Shown here in pieces: positions 1 through 7,645 of a stretch of DNA of 64,000 bases (its first letter is position 1; every line of letters begins with the position of its first letter). The position numbers and the translations under genes were made by a program. The notes under the pieces were generated by a model. The model saw only the letters and a list, made by a program, of their open reading frames with translations. It did no database searches and had not been told where the DNA came from. The DNA is from Bacteroidota bacterium (GTDB lineage Bacteria; Bacteroidota; Bacteroidia; Chitinophagales; Saprospiraceae), in assembly GCA_030147525.1 (NCBI GenBank), contig JASBVF010000053.1, forward strand, positions 1-64,000, given 5' to 3'.

Positions 1-76
1 GCGATGCCTTTGAGACATCGCCGGGTAGATAACCCGGCCTCTCCGGGAGTCGAAAGAAATGGCGAAAACCTATTTC
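1..76. other. Hairpin-rich non-coding segment at the window edge
   Basis: The first 76 bases hold consecutive hairpins: GCGATG/CATCGC (1-6 with 16-21), CCGGG/CCCGG (21-25 with 33-37) and CTC/GAG around 40-50. No convincing coding frame crosses it. It lies past the 3' end of moaA, which runs on the minus strand. It could be the 5' leader of a minus-strand gene left of the window, a processed RNA or a terminator complex. I could not match it to a riboswitch family, and the left boundary is not visible. Confidence 0.25.
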
Positions 77-194
77 ACCTTAAAGAGGGGGATGAGCGTT
101 GTCAATAATGCAATACCAAATTTCCGAAACTAAGCGGCGTGAGGTGTAAAACAACGTCTGAAAATCAAGCCCGGCCCATCCGTTCGATAAAAAA

Positions 195-1181
195 CTACCC
201 GCCGATGGTCGCCATGCTTTCCGAAACCGGCAGCCCGAAATTGCGGCGCTTTTCCGCTTCGAAGCCATCTTTTGCCCGGTTGCCCAGGGCGTCGAGCAGG
301 GCTGCGGTCAGGTGTTCGTCCGTGCCGCCTTCCCGGATCAGGTTTTTTAAATTAAAAACGCCATCGTCGTATAGGCAGGTTTTCAACATGCCCTGCGGCG
401 TGAGGCGAATGCGGTTGCAGCTGCCGCAAAACAGCCGGGAGTAGGCGGCGATGATGCCGATATTGCCCCGGAAACCGGGGATGTGGTAGTTGAAAGAAGT
501 GGAGTTTTTAGGATCGGGGATCTTTTCGATGTCAGGGTAGTGGGAGCGAATGTATTCAAGGATTTTCGGGTAGTCCCAGGCCAGTGTTTCAGCGTTCGAG
601 CCGCTGCCGTTGAAAGGCATTTCTTCTATGAAACGCACGTCCACGGCGTTGTTGCGGGCCAGTTCCACGAGCGGTATGATGTCTTCGATATTCCGGCCGT
701 TCATCACCACGGCGTTGATTTTGGTGGGAATTTCAAAATGGAGCAACTGCTCGAACGTGCGCATCACATCCTTGAAATACTCCCGCCGGGTGATGTTGAA
801 AAAGCGTTTTTCATCCAAACTGTCCAGGCTCAGGTTGACCGAGTTGATGATGTTTTTCAAACGGGGTACCAGCGGGGCGGTCACCGTGCCGTTGGTGGTG
901 ATGTTCAGTTTTTTCAATCCGTCGATGGCGGCAAGGCGCTCCAGGAATTCCATCATGTCTTTGCGCACGAAGGGTTCGCCGCCGGTGATGCGTACCTTGT
1001 CGATACCCAGTTTCACCATTAAACGCACAACCCGTTCCATCTCCTCGTACGTCAGCAGTTGACGGCGGGGCAGGTAGTCGATGCCCTCCTCCGGCATGCA
1101 GTAAAAGCAGCGGAGATTGCAGCGGTCGGTCACTGCGAGGCGGAGGTAGCTGATGGATCTGCCGTGGTTGTCGAAAAGCAT
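195..1181 (-). CDS. moaA: GTP 3',8-cyclase MoaA (molybdenum cofactor synthesis)
   Basis: Radical-SAM enzyme of the first step of molybdopterin synthesis, converting GTP to 3',8-cyclo-GTP in the cytoplasm. The N-terminal iron-sulfur motif CNLRCFYC is present, followed by the SAM-binding TGGEPFVR. The C-terminal cluster ligands are in CGSCNRIRLTPQGMLKTC, and the protein ends in the Gly-Gly tail typical of MoaA. I start at the Met before LFDNHGRSISYLR (1181), giving 328 residues, the usual family length. The frame stays open to 1214 but those 11 residues are not family-like. No other Moco genes lie inside the window; partners may sit to the left. Family assignment is secure. Confidence 0.95.
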   Translation of the reverse strand: MLFDNHGRSISYLRLAVTDRCNLRCFYCMPEEGIDYLPRRQLLTYEEMERVVRLMVKLGIDKVRITGGEPFVRKDMMEFLERLAAIDGLKKLNITTNGTVTAPLVPRLKNIINSVNLSLDSLDEKRFFNITRREYFKDVMRTFEQLLHFEIPTKINAVVMNGRNIEDIIPLVELARNNAVDVRFIEEMPFNGSGSNAETLAWDYPKILEYIRSHYPDIEKIPDPKNSTSFNYHIPGFRGNIGIIAAYSRLFCGSCNRIRLTPQGMLKTCLYDDGVFNLKNLIREGGTDEHLTAALLDALGNRAKDGFEAEKRRNFGLPVSESMATIGG

Positions 1182-1310
1182 GGTGCTGACGTTTGAAAAA
1201 TGTTTCCGTATCAAAACCCGAAATTAAGCCAGGTTAGTCAAACCCGGACATTTCAAAGCGAAAATATTGGGGAAATGGAATCTAAGTCACACAACATTTT
1301 GCTTACAAAC

Positions 1311-1342
1311 AAGCACACGTAACAAATAGTTACGGGGTGCTT
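1311..1342 (-). terminator. Hairpin directly after the DUF4230 stop codon
   Basis: AAGCAC (1311-1316) pairs with GTGCTT (1337-1342), and inside it CGTAAC (1318-1323) pairs with GTTACG (1329-1334) around a 5-nt loop. It abuts the stop codon of the DUF4230 gene, which reads leftward. No clear T-run follows, so intrinsic termination is only a guess. Confidence 0.3.
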
Positions 1343-2602
1343 CTATCTGCCTGTACTGCTGTTTTTTATATCCGTAAACGGCTCAGCCTCCGGTTCGTCG
1401 GGCAGTGGCGGGCTGAGATTCTTGAAGCGTACCTTAAGCTGATAGCGGCTGTTGAGGCCTTTGATGACGGGCATCATCATGGTTTCCATCAGCTCCGTGG
1501 CACGGATTTTTGCCTTGTCCATCACGTCGCTTTCGAGGGCTTCCCGGCGAAACTCCCGGCGGAGCAGGTCCATGTTTTTATTAAAATCCCCCTGATTAAT
1601 TTCACGCATCCAGCCCACGTCAAGCTTGTCGAGTTTGGGATACACTTCATGGCTCAGGATTTCAGGCTCGGGCATGGTAATCGTGACGACGCCGGAATTG
1701 GAGCTGACACTGATGTCAAAATATTTATCCAGTTTAAAACCCACCTTCAGGATGGAGATGGCAGACATTTCCATTTCAGTGGACGAAACATCGAAGCCAA
1801 GGACTTTTGTCTGTTTGGATGTGCCGATTCCTTTGCGGTCCCTGATCTCCATGGTGCCCAGCTCGGCGATGGTGCGTTCGACCCGCTCCTGCAGGATACC
1901 CTTGGCCCGGTTAAAATCCTCGACGCTGGCCCGTTCCTTCAGACGGGCAATCATGGGTTGCAAACCTTCCGTCAGCGCAACGCCGCAGGGCGTGTTCACG
2001 TCCTGGCCTTTCACGTAAATCTTTCCTTCCTGGGTCGGAAGCAGCGTAGAGATGATCTGGTTGATGAAAAAACAAGTGTATTTCGAGGCGACCTCATTGA
2101 GAATATCGACGGCGTTGGTCAGGTCGTTCTGGTACCAGGTGCGGTAGATGGTGGAAGTAGTATCCTGCAGGGCGATGAAGTCGTTGAACATCATCCGGCG
2201 GATGTAGGGGTGGTGTTTTTCGTACTCTTCCCGCATTTTGATTTTCAGGCTGTCGGTGAGGTTCATGCGATTGGCCACATGAGCGACGAGCGAAAGGTTG
2301 AAATCGTGGATTAGTTGGTCGAACTCCCGGCTGTAGCGGTAAGGGTTGGATAAAATGGGAAGTGCGTTTTCAAGGTCAACGTCAGTTTTGAAATCGGAAG
2401 GGACGTATTTCACCAGCACCTCCTCCGGTACGTCCGTGTAGCCCTCCGGGGTCCCGCCGTAGTAGCGATAGGCAATCAGGCCCAGAATACCAACAGCGAC
2501 CACAAAGATGATGAGCCGGACGATGCTGAAACCGCCGCCAGGCTGGCTGCTGCCGCTGGTATGGCTGTGGTCAGGATATTGATTTCGGTTATATTTAGCC
2601 AT
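1343..2602 (-). CDS. DUF4230 domain protein, single-pass membrane anchored
   Basis: A 419-residue protein with a short Ser/Gly-rich cytoplasmic N-terminus, one transmembrane helix at about residues 25-45 (FSIVRLIIFVVAVGILGLIA) and a long extracytoplasmic part. The region around residues 250-400 resembles DUF4230: a glycine-marked strand GIGTSKQTKVLGFDVSS, a GFKLDKYFDISV segment, the VVTITMPEPEILSHEV stretch and a helical tail. DUF4230 proteins have no known activity; anchoring and topology are inferred. No partner gene is obvious: moaA follows 160 bp downstream in the same direction. Confidence 0.7.
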   Translation of the reverse strand: MAKYNRNQYPDHSHTSGSSQPGGGFSIVRLIIFVVAVGILGLIAYRYYGGTPEGYTDVPEEVLVKYVPSDFKTDVDLENALPILSNPYRYSREFDQLIHDFNLSLVAHVANRMNLTDSLKIKMREEYEKHHPYIRRMMFNDFIALQDTTSTIYRTWYQNDLTNAVDILNEVASKYTCFFINQIISTLLPTQEGKIYVKGQDVNTPCGVALTEGLQPMIARLKERASVEDFNRAKGILQERVERTIAELGTMEIRDRKGIGTSKQTKVLGFDVSSTEMEMSAISILKVGFKLDKYFDISVSSNSGVVTITMPEPEILSHEVYPKLDKLDVGWMREINQGDFNKNMDLLRREFRREALESDVMDKAKIRATELMETMMMPVIKGLNSRYQLKVRFKNLSPPLPDEPEAEPFTDIKNSSTGR

Positions 2603-2711
2603 GTGTTTTAGTGTTAATTGGTCCGTCTGGGAGGCAGCATCTGAAAAATGCGAGGCGTTTTAAAAGTGCTGATTCTTAATAATGATTTAAATAGAATGAA
2701 GGTTAGTTCGA

Positions 2712-2743
2712 GGTCATGCCACAAGGCGTGACCTTTTAGTTTT
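2712..2743 (+). terminator. Intrinsic terminator-like hairpin
   Basis: GGTCATGCC (2712-2720) pairs with GGCGTGACC (2725-2733) through nine base pairs, one of them G-U, around an ACAA loop. TTTTAGTTTT follows on the plus strand. No plus-strand gene precedes it, so it may belong to a lost element or an unseen small RNA. Confidence 0.4.
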
Positions 2744-2834
2744 CAGGCAAAATTAGAGATTATTCAAAAAACTGTGTCACGCATCGGCACAATGCACGCA
2801 ACGCATTGATTTTTAAAACGTGACGGGCACATGT

Positions 2835-2892
2835 CGAGGACGTTTATGGTACCCACCGAGGACGTTTATGGTACCCACCGAGAACGTTTATG
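2835..2892. repeat. 22-bp tandem direct repeat, 2.6 copies
   Basis: The unit CGAGGACGTTTATGGTACCC plus AC starts at 2835, 2857 and 2879. The first two copies are identical; the third is truncated with one change (CGAGAACGTTTATG). It is preceded by TGT at 2832-2834. Multiple spaced copies of a 20-odd-bp transposase site near a TG-starting end are a feature of IS21-family termini, so a solo IS end is a possible reading. No transposase remains nearby. Confidence 0.7.
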
Positions 2893-3150
2893 TCTATGTT
2901 TTGCGCACTTTTCAATACCCGGAGAGACTATATTTTTTGTAGAATGCTGATTATCAGTTAATTAAGTTAAAAATGAAAATTTGGCTGTTTCTGCTTTCAA
3001 TGCTGTTTTATTTTAGTTAAAAACCAGGCTTACAGCGGCCTGAAAAACAGGGTAGGGGAGGGCGTTTTTTTTTTGCAGGTGAAGAAATTGTTTGGATCAC
3101 CGTAATTTGATGCCCGGCATCCCGCCTGCCTCGCCGCATGCATTTCCGGT

Positions 3151-3642
3151 TTACAGCATCCGGTAATATTGAATCATGTCCGTTGCCGGTACTTTTGTTA
3201 GACCGAGTTGTCTGCCAATAGTAACCAATTGCCCCCGATGGTAGGTTGAATGATTGAGGCAGTGGTGGATCATTTCAAAGGCTCGCTGCGAGTATTCGCC
3301 TGAGGTGATGGTTTTAAAATGAAACTCTTTTTGAAAGAACTCCTCCGGCTGGTTTTCGATAAAATTCATGAAATCAGCAGACTTGCGCAGCAGCCCTTCG
3401 AACAGCTCAGAAGAAGTTTGACCCGCCGGGTGTTCGGGAAAAGTGGAGAGTGAAACCCCTTGCAGGCGGTTAAGCCAGATCAGTTCCGCATTCCAGATGT
3501 GCTGAAAGGTGAGCCTGGCAGAAGGGAAGCTCGTTTCAATGGGGTGGTCCATTTTTTCTTCGGAAAGGGAGGAAAACGCTTCCGTGAGCCGGGTGTTTGC
3601 CCAGGTGTTGTAGCGGGCGTAGGTGGTGTATATATTCTTCAT
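3151..3642 (-). CDS. DinB-fold protein
   Basis: A 163-residue four-helix-bundle protein of the DinB/YfiT superfamily. These are often metal-dependent enzymes using three histidines, with roles such as thiol-S-transferase, or stress-induced proteins of unknown function. The family pattern is visible: YARYNTWANTRL at the start, LTFQHIWNAELIWLNRL with the first His, and FEMIHHCLNHSTYHRGQLV carrying the C-terminal histidines. The frame stays open upstream to 4371, but that extension is antisense to folP and is rejected. The Met before KNIYTTYARYN (3642) gives a normal family length. It is divergent from folP across about 100 bp. Substrate cannot be told. Confidence 0.8.
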   Translation of the reverse strand: MKNIYTTYARYNTWANTRLTEAFSSLSEEKMDHPIETSFPSARLTFQHIWNAELIWLNRLQGVSLSTFPEHPAGQTSSELFEGLLRKSADFMNFIENQPEEFFQKEFHFKTITSGEYSQRAFEMIHHCLNHSTYHRGQLVTIGRQLGLTKVPATDMIQYYRML

Positions 3643-3741
3643 TGTCAAAAAGTTGTGTCTGAAAATACTCCCAAAACTACAATTTTGGATGAAATAAAAA
3701 ATTGGAGCGGGGAAGTTCCCCGGATTTTTCATTTTTGCAAA

Positions 3742-4590
3742 ATGACTTTTGAAAAACTTACACTGAACTGCAACGGAAAGTTGCTGATGCTCGACCGCCC
3801 GGTCGTCATGGGCATCCTGAACGTTACGCCTGACTCCTTCTTCGATGGTGGGAAACACACCGCAGAAAGCGGCATACTCAACCAGGCTGAAAAGATGCTC
3901 AGCGAAGGCGCAGCCCTCATCGACGTGGGCGGCATGTCGAGCCGGCCCGGTGCTGACATCATCAGCGAGGAAGAAGAAGCCGGACGGGTGCTGCCGGTGG
4001 TGGAGATGCTGGTGCGTCATTTCCCGGAGATCATCATTTCGGTAGACACCATTCGGTCCGGCATAGCAAGGCAGGCCGTAGAGGCAGGCGCTGCCATTGT
4101 GAACGACATTTCTGCCGGTCGTTTTGATGAAAAAATGTACGAAACGGTGGCGGCGTTGCAGGTTCCGTACATCCTGATGCACATGCAGGGGGCTCCGAAG
4201 GACATGCAGTCGGCGCCTGCTTACGAAGACGTCGTGCAGGAGGTGCTTGATTTCTTCATTTTTGAAATCGGGAAGCTGCGCCGGCTCGGGGTGAAAGATC
4301 TCGTTGTTGATCCGGGTTTTGGTTTCGGTAAAACCGTAGAACACAACTATGACCTGCTTCGCAAAATGCATGTCTTCCGCATGCTCGAACTGCCGATATT
4401 GGCTGGCATCTCCCGCAAATCAATGATCTGTAAGGTGCTGGGCGTAAACCCTGACCGGGCCTTAAACGGCACGACTGCCCTTCACATGGTGGCGTTGCAG
4501 CAGGGTGCAAAAATTTTGCGTGTCCATGACGTGCGGGAGGCGGTGGAGGTTGTAAGGCTGTGGGAGGCAATGGGTGAAAATGAGAGGTAA
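3742..4590 (+). CDS. folP: Dihydropteroate synthase FolP
   Basis: Condenses p-aminobenzoate with dihydropterin pyrophosphate in folate synthesis; the sulfonamide target. The 282-residue protein carries the classic first loop MGILNVTPDSFFDGG, the second loop IDVGGMSSRPGA with bound-pterin residues, ISVDTIR, VNDISAG, and DPGFGFGKTVEHN near residue 200. The ATG at 3742 (MTFEKLTLNC) fits family length; the open frame to 3460 runs antisense through the DinB gene and is rejected. In many Bacteroidota a diadenylate cyclase gene follows folP; here an unrelated membrane protein gene follows instead. Confidence 0.95.
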   Translation: MTFEKLTLNCNGKLLMLDRPVVMGILNVTPDSFFDGGKHTAESGILNQAEKMLSEGAALIDVGGMSSRPGADIISEEEEAGRVLPVVEMLVRHFPEIIISVDTIRSGIARQAVEAGAAIVNDISAGRFDEKMYETVAALQVPYILMHMQGAPKDMQSAPAYEDVVQEVLDFFIFEIGKLRRLGVKDLVVDPGFGFGKTVEHNYDLLRKMHVFRMLELPILAGISRKSMICKVLGVNPDRALNGTTALHMVALQQGAKILRVHDVREAVEVVRLWEAMGENER

Positions 4591-4715
4591 TGCGCCCACA
4601 GTTACCGGAGAATACAGCAACCTGCCCGCAGAAATTTTATCAGGAGGAATGTGGCAGTCCGCTTGCGGGTAAGTTTGGCTGCCGTGTTTGGATGCATTAT
4701 TTTTAAGGATAATTC

Positions 4716-6212
4716 TTGAAAGCTAATCCGAATTGCAGACCTTCGCCTCAAAATGAACAGACTTTGGAGCAGTTGACCGAAAATATTATCAAAAAAGTAG
4801 CTCTGCGCTTTTTCCGAAATTACTACAAATTCCGTCTTCGCTACGAAGATCAGCCCGTCACGGCGAAGTATGATCTTGAAGGAGTCGGCGGTATCATTGC
4901 GGATGGTTACTATTCTTTTAAAAAGACGGACGGGAAGCCGTTTACGGCCACCTTCGAGGCCACATCGAAGGAGTCGAAGGATGAAGTGATCTATAAGTCG
5001 GAGCCGAAAGTGCTCTTCTGGGACGGGCTGGCGGTTGCGAGTTTGGCGATGGTGGTGCTGGCGGGCCTGAATTTGCACTACGAGTTTCACCCGCTGGACA
5101 ACACCCGGCTGCCGGAGCGTGCCGGGCTATTTATACTGGGGATGGCGGTCAGCTTCGCAATTTTTTATCTGATTGCTAAAAATTTCCGGCGCTATCGCTA
5201 CATCTACGCCATTGAACAATTTAAAAAATACCACGCCGACGAACAGTGGATAGCCCTGGCCACTGATGTTTTTGAAAACGGAAACGATAAATATTTTAAA
5301 GAACTGAAAAACCAGTGCGTATTCAATGGCTTCGGCCTTCTCACCGTGGATGCCAACCTCGATCCGAAAATCATCATCACCCCTTCCCGGCAGGATATTT
5401 TTCTGGGGAAGCGGAGGCGGGTTGACTTTTTGCCGCAGGGCAAGGTGAGGGACATAGTGAAAGGCAGCAAATTTGGAATGTGGTGGGGGATATTCGGAAA
5501 TAAACTTCCAGCGTTTCTTAAACCTGACACTTCCACGCTCCGCTTTCGCCGAACGTTCTACAACCAGATGCTCATCACGGCTATTTCGGTCGTTTTGATT
5601 GGGGTTGTCTTTTCAAAAGAGCTTCAAAACCCTGATTTCAGAGAGCTTGAACAAAGCACCTATCGTGATAAAATAGCCCGATCAAAATCCAATAACCTGC
5701 CTGAACAGGAAGAAGTAATCGAAGAGCCTGCAGCTGCATTTCAGCCCCCGAAGAAAGCGAAAAAAGAAGATTTCTGGCAACTGGAAAAGGAAGAGGAGGC
5801 GACTCCATCCCCTGCTTTGAGAGAAGCAGAGCCACCCGCCGATCAGCCGGAGAGCGTTAATGGAGGAGAAGTTTTCGTTAGCAAGGGCGGCAGTGAGTTT
5901 TTGATTTACGACTGTGCCAGGTTTTACAATTTTGAGGGGAAGAAATACATCATTCAGGAAGGCGCCTATCATTCCTGGGAGCTGACCGGCAAGCAGCTTG
6001 GCCTTTTAAATAAACATGGGTTTGAGCCCTCGGCGCTGCCAAAGTCCTGTTTTTCAAAAAATGCGTCCGGTTTTATCATATTTCTGGGTATGATTTACAA
6101 TTCGGAAGAAGAGGCTCAAAAGCAGTTGGATAAATGGCGGAAATCCGGCAACAAGGTCGCCGGCGACACTTCGAGGTGGCAAATCCGGGCAATTGAAGCA
6201 CCGGAGGGATAA
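4716..6212 (+). CDS. Membrane protein with C-terminal SPOR-like domain
   Basis: A 498-residue protein I do not recognise as a named family. Two hydrophobic helices lie near residues 105-155 (VASLAMVVLAGLNL and LFILGMAVSFAIFYLIA) and a third near 290-310 (MLITAISVVLIGVVF). A Pro/Glu/Lys-rich linker spans about 340-390. The last ~100 residues contain KYIIQEGAYHSWELTGKQLG and FIIFLGMIYNSEEEAQKQL, two halves resembling the betaalpha units of SPOR peptidoglycan-binding domains. No ATG lies near the front of the frame; the TTG at 4716, with AAGGA seven bases upstream, is the best start. Role in cell-wall or division contexts would be a guess. Confidence 0.7.
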   Translation: MKANPNCRPSPQNEQTLEQLTENIIKKVALRFFRNYYKFRLRYEDQPVTAKYDLEGVGGIIADGYYSFKKTDGKPFTATFEATSKESKDEVIYKSEPKVLFWDGLAVASLAMVVLAGLNLHYEFHPLDNTRLPERAGLFILGMAVSFAIFYLIAKNFRRYRYIYAIEQFKKYHADEQWIALATDVFENGNDKYFKELKNQCVFNGFGLLTVDANLDPKIIITPSRQDIFLGKRRRVDFLPQGKVRDIVKGSKFGMWWGIFGNKLPAFLKPDTSTLRFRRTFYNQMLITAISVVLIGVVFSKELQNPDFRELEQSTYRDKIARSKSNNLPEQEEVIEEPAAAFQPPKKAKKEDFWQLEKEEEATPSPALREAEPPADQPESVNGGEVFVSKGGSEFLIYDCARFYNFEGKKYIIQEGAYHSWELTGKQLGLLNKHGFEPSALPKSCFSKNASGFIIFLGMIYNSEEEAQKQLDKWRKSGNKVAGDTSRWQIRAIEAPEG

Positions 6213-6218
6213 AAAAAT

Positions 6219-6241
6219 AGCAAGGCGAAGAACGCCTTGCT
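6219..6241. terminator. Nine-bp stem-loop after the SPOR-like gene
   Basis: AGCAAGGCG (6219-6227) and CGCCTTGCT (6233-6241) form a perfect stem around AAGAA, seven bases after the stop codon. A-runs flank both sides, so a T-run is present only when read on the minus strand. It may end leftward transcripts from the aroK side as well as the upstream gene. Confidence 0.6.
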
Positions 6242-7035
6242 AAAAAATGAAAAAAGGCTTAAGGTAAATTTTGACCCACTTATCGTGGGTGCGGGCTGTT
6301 CTGGGTGCAGCTGTGGGCTGGTTTCAAATTCGTGAAATTTTAAATTACTGTCAGAAGCATTTTGCCAGTATTCTTTTCTCAAATATCTATAAAAAGGAAA
6401 GTTGTAAGTTGAAAGAAGCAAACCGTTCTCTGATCTGGGGAGGAGGGCATCGGGGGGGATTGCCAGGGGGAATTTTCACATCAAACGATCGATGCAACTC
6501 ACAACGAACAACTTCCGGGTTTTGCATTTTGGTTACCTGACTGCTTTTCCTGCACAAACCTCAAGGGGTGCAGGAAATAGTCCGGTAAAAACGAAGTACA
6601 CGCTTTTGCATACCGTTTTTTAAAGCCTGTCTTAAATAGAAGTTGGAATTGTAGTCAGCCTGTTTTACAATGATAGATAGAAGTTGGAGTTGGCTGTTGT
6701 GTCCTGCATCTTTATGTTTAACGGATGCAGGCGGTTGAAATGTTCAATTAAGGATTATAACGGATTTGACTCGATGTTCATGTAAAACCTGCATGCAAGT
6801 TGGCTCAATTGCAGTGCTCGAAGAAGGCGGTTTTTTGGATTTATGTGACATGTTTAAATAAAAAGTCTTTTATATTTTAATAAAAATATTTTCTTTTTCT
6901 CTTGCCTGAGTGCCGTCCCCGGCGCCTGTCTTTGTTGTCATATTAATTTTAGTTAAAATACTTATTGTCAGGCGGTTGTGCCTGTATTTCGGCTGAAAAT
7001 GTGATAAATTTCCGGTGGCGAAAATCAGTGGTAAT
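6242..7035. other. Structured non-coding stretch of about 0.8 kb
   Basis: No convincing gene is visible. TTTCCTGCAC (6546-6555) pairs perfectly with GTGCAGGAAA (6568-6577). CCTGCATC (6703-6710) pairs with GATGCAGG (6724-6731). The 12-base word ATAGAAGTTGGA occurs near 6646 and 6677. The last ~200 bp are very AT-rich. A frame at 6271-6540 lacks composition and family support. The stretch could hold small RNAs or be decayed sequence. Confidence 0.45.
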
Positions 7036-7560
7036 TCATGCTTTCGGAATAAATCTCTTCAAAAAAAGTGCGATTTCAGCAATTGCTTCCGTCCCATCTT
7101 CCAGAATATCCAGTTGAAGATGGGCCTGATGATAAAAACTTTCCCGTTCTGCAAGCTTGTTTTTGATGAAATTTAAAAGTTCCTCATCGTTCAGCGAACT
7201 GATGAGCGGTCGTTTGGATTTTTCACCGGAAAGCCGGGAGGCAATGAGTCGGGGGCTTGCGTTCAGGTAAATTGTGACACCGTTTTCATTGGCCCAGTCC
7301 ATATTTTCGAAGTAGCAGGGTGTTCCGCCGCCAGTGGCAATGACGATATTTTGGTGCTGAGCAGTGGCCCTCAGGTATTGGGCTTCGAGTTTTCTGAACT
7401 CCATTTCACCTGATTCCGAGAAGATGCGGGAGATGGACCGCCCTTCTTCCTTCTCCAGCCAGTCATCCAGGTCGAGGTAGTTCAGGTTAAGTTGGCTGGC
7501 CAGTGCTTTCCCTAGGTACGACTTGCCAGACCCCATAAATCCGATGAGGTAAATTCTCAT
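7036..7560 (-). CDS. aroK: Shikimate kinase
   Basis: ATP-dependent phosphorylation of shikimate at O3, step five of the chorismate pathway, in the cytoplasm. The 174-residue length is normal. The Walker A loop GFMGSGKS lies at residues 7-14. The shikimate-binding aspartate is in NYLDLDDWLE, the arginine in MEFRKLE, and the glycine loop in IATGGGTPCYF. The lid region around SGEKSKRPL carries the expected Arg. It lies 85 bp downstream of the GH15 gene on the same strand and could be read from its promoter; no functional link is apparent. Confidence 0.93.
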   Translation of the reverse strand: MRIYLIGFMGSGKSYLGKALASQLNLNYLDLDDWLEKEEGRSISRIFSESGEMEFRKLEAQYLRATAQHQNIVIATGGGTPCYFENMDWANENGVTIYLNASPRLIASRLSGEKSKRPLISSLNDEELLNFIKNKLAERESFYHQAHLQLDILEDGTEAIAEIALFLKRFIPKA

Positions 7561-7645
7561 GTTGAATTAAATATGTTCGATTCCCGTAGCTTATTTCACC
7601 TCAGATCGGCTGACGGTATTTTACAAATGGAACAGTGGAATGCTG

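Larger units (their letters stand above)
2603..3150. other. Non-coding interval, possible mobile-element scar
   Basis: This 548-bp gap between a DUF4230 gene and a DinB-like gene, both on the minus strand, has no believable frame. It contains a strong hairpin (2712-2733) with T-rich 3' flank and a 22-bp tandem repeat (2835-2892), listed separately. The rest is AT-rich. Confidence 0.5.

Noticed and set aside
1-76. Molybdenum-cofactor riboswitch
   Set aside because: A GCCTC...GAAAG segment is loosely similar, but it is on the strand opposite to moaA and at its 3' side, and the core pairing could not be built.
3643-4371. Minus-strand open frame continuing upstream of the DinB-fold gene
   Set aside because: It is antisense to the well-supported folP gene and has no family features; the DinB family length fits a start at 3642.
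6271-6540. 89-codon plus-strand frame
   Set aside because: It starts at TTG without ribosome signal, its composition is irregular and it crosses G-rich non-coding sequence.
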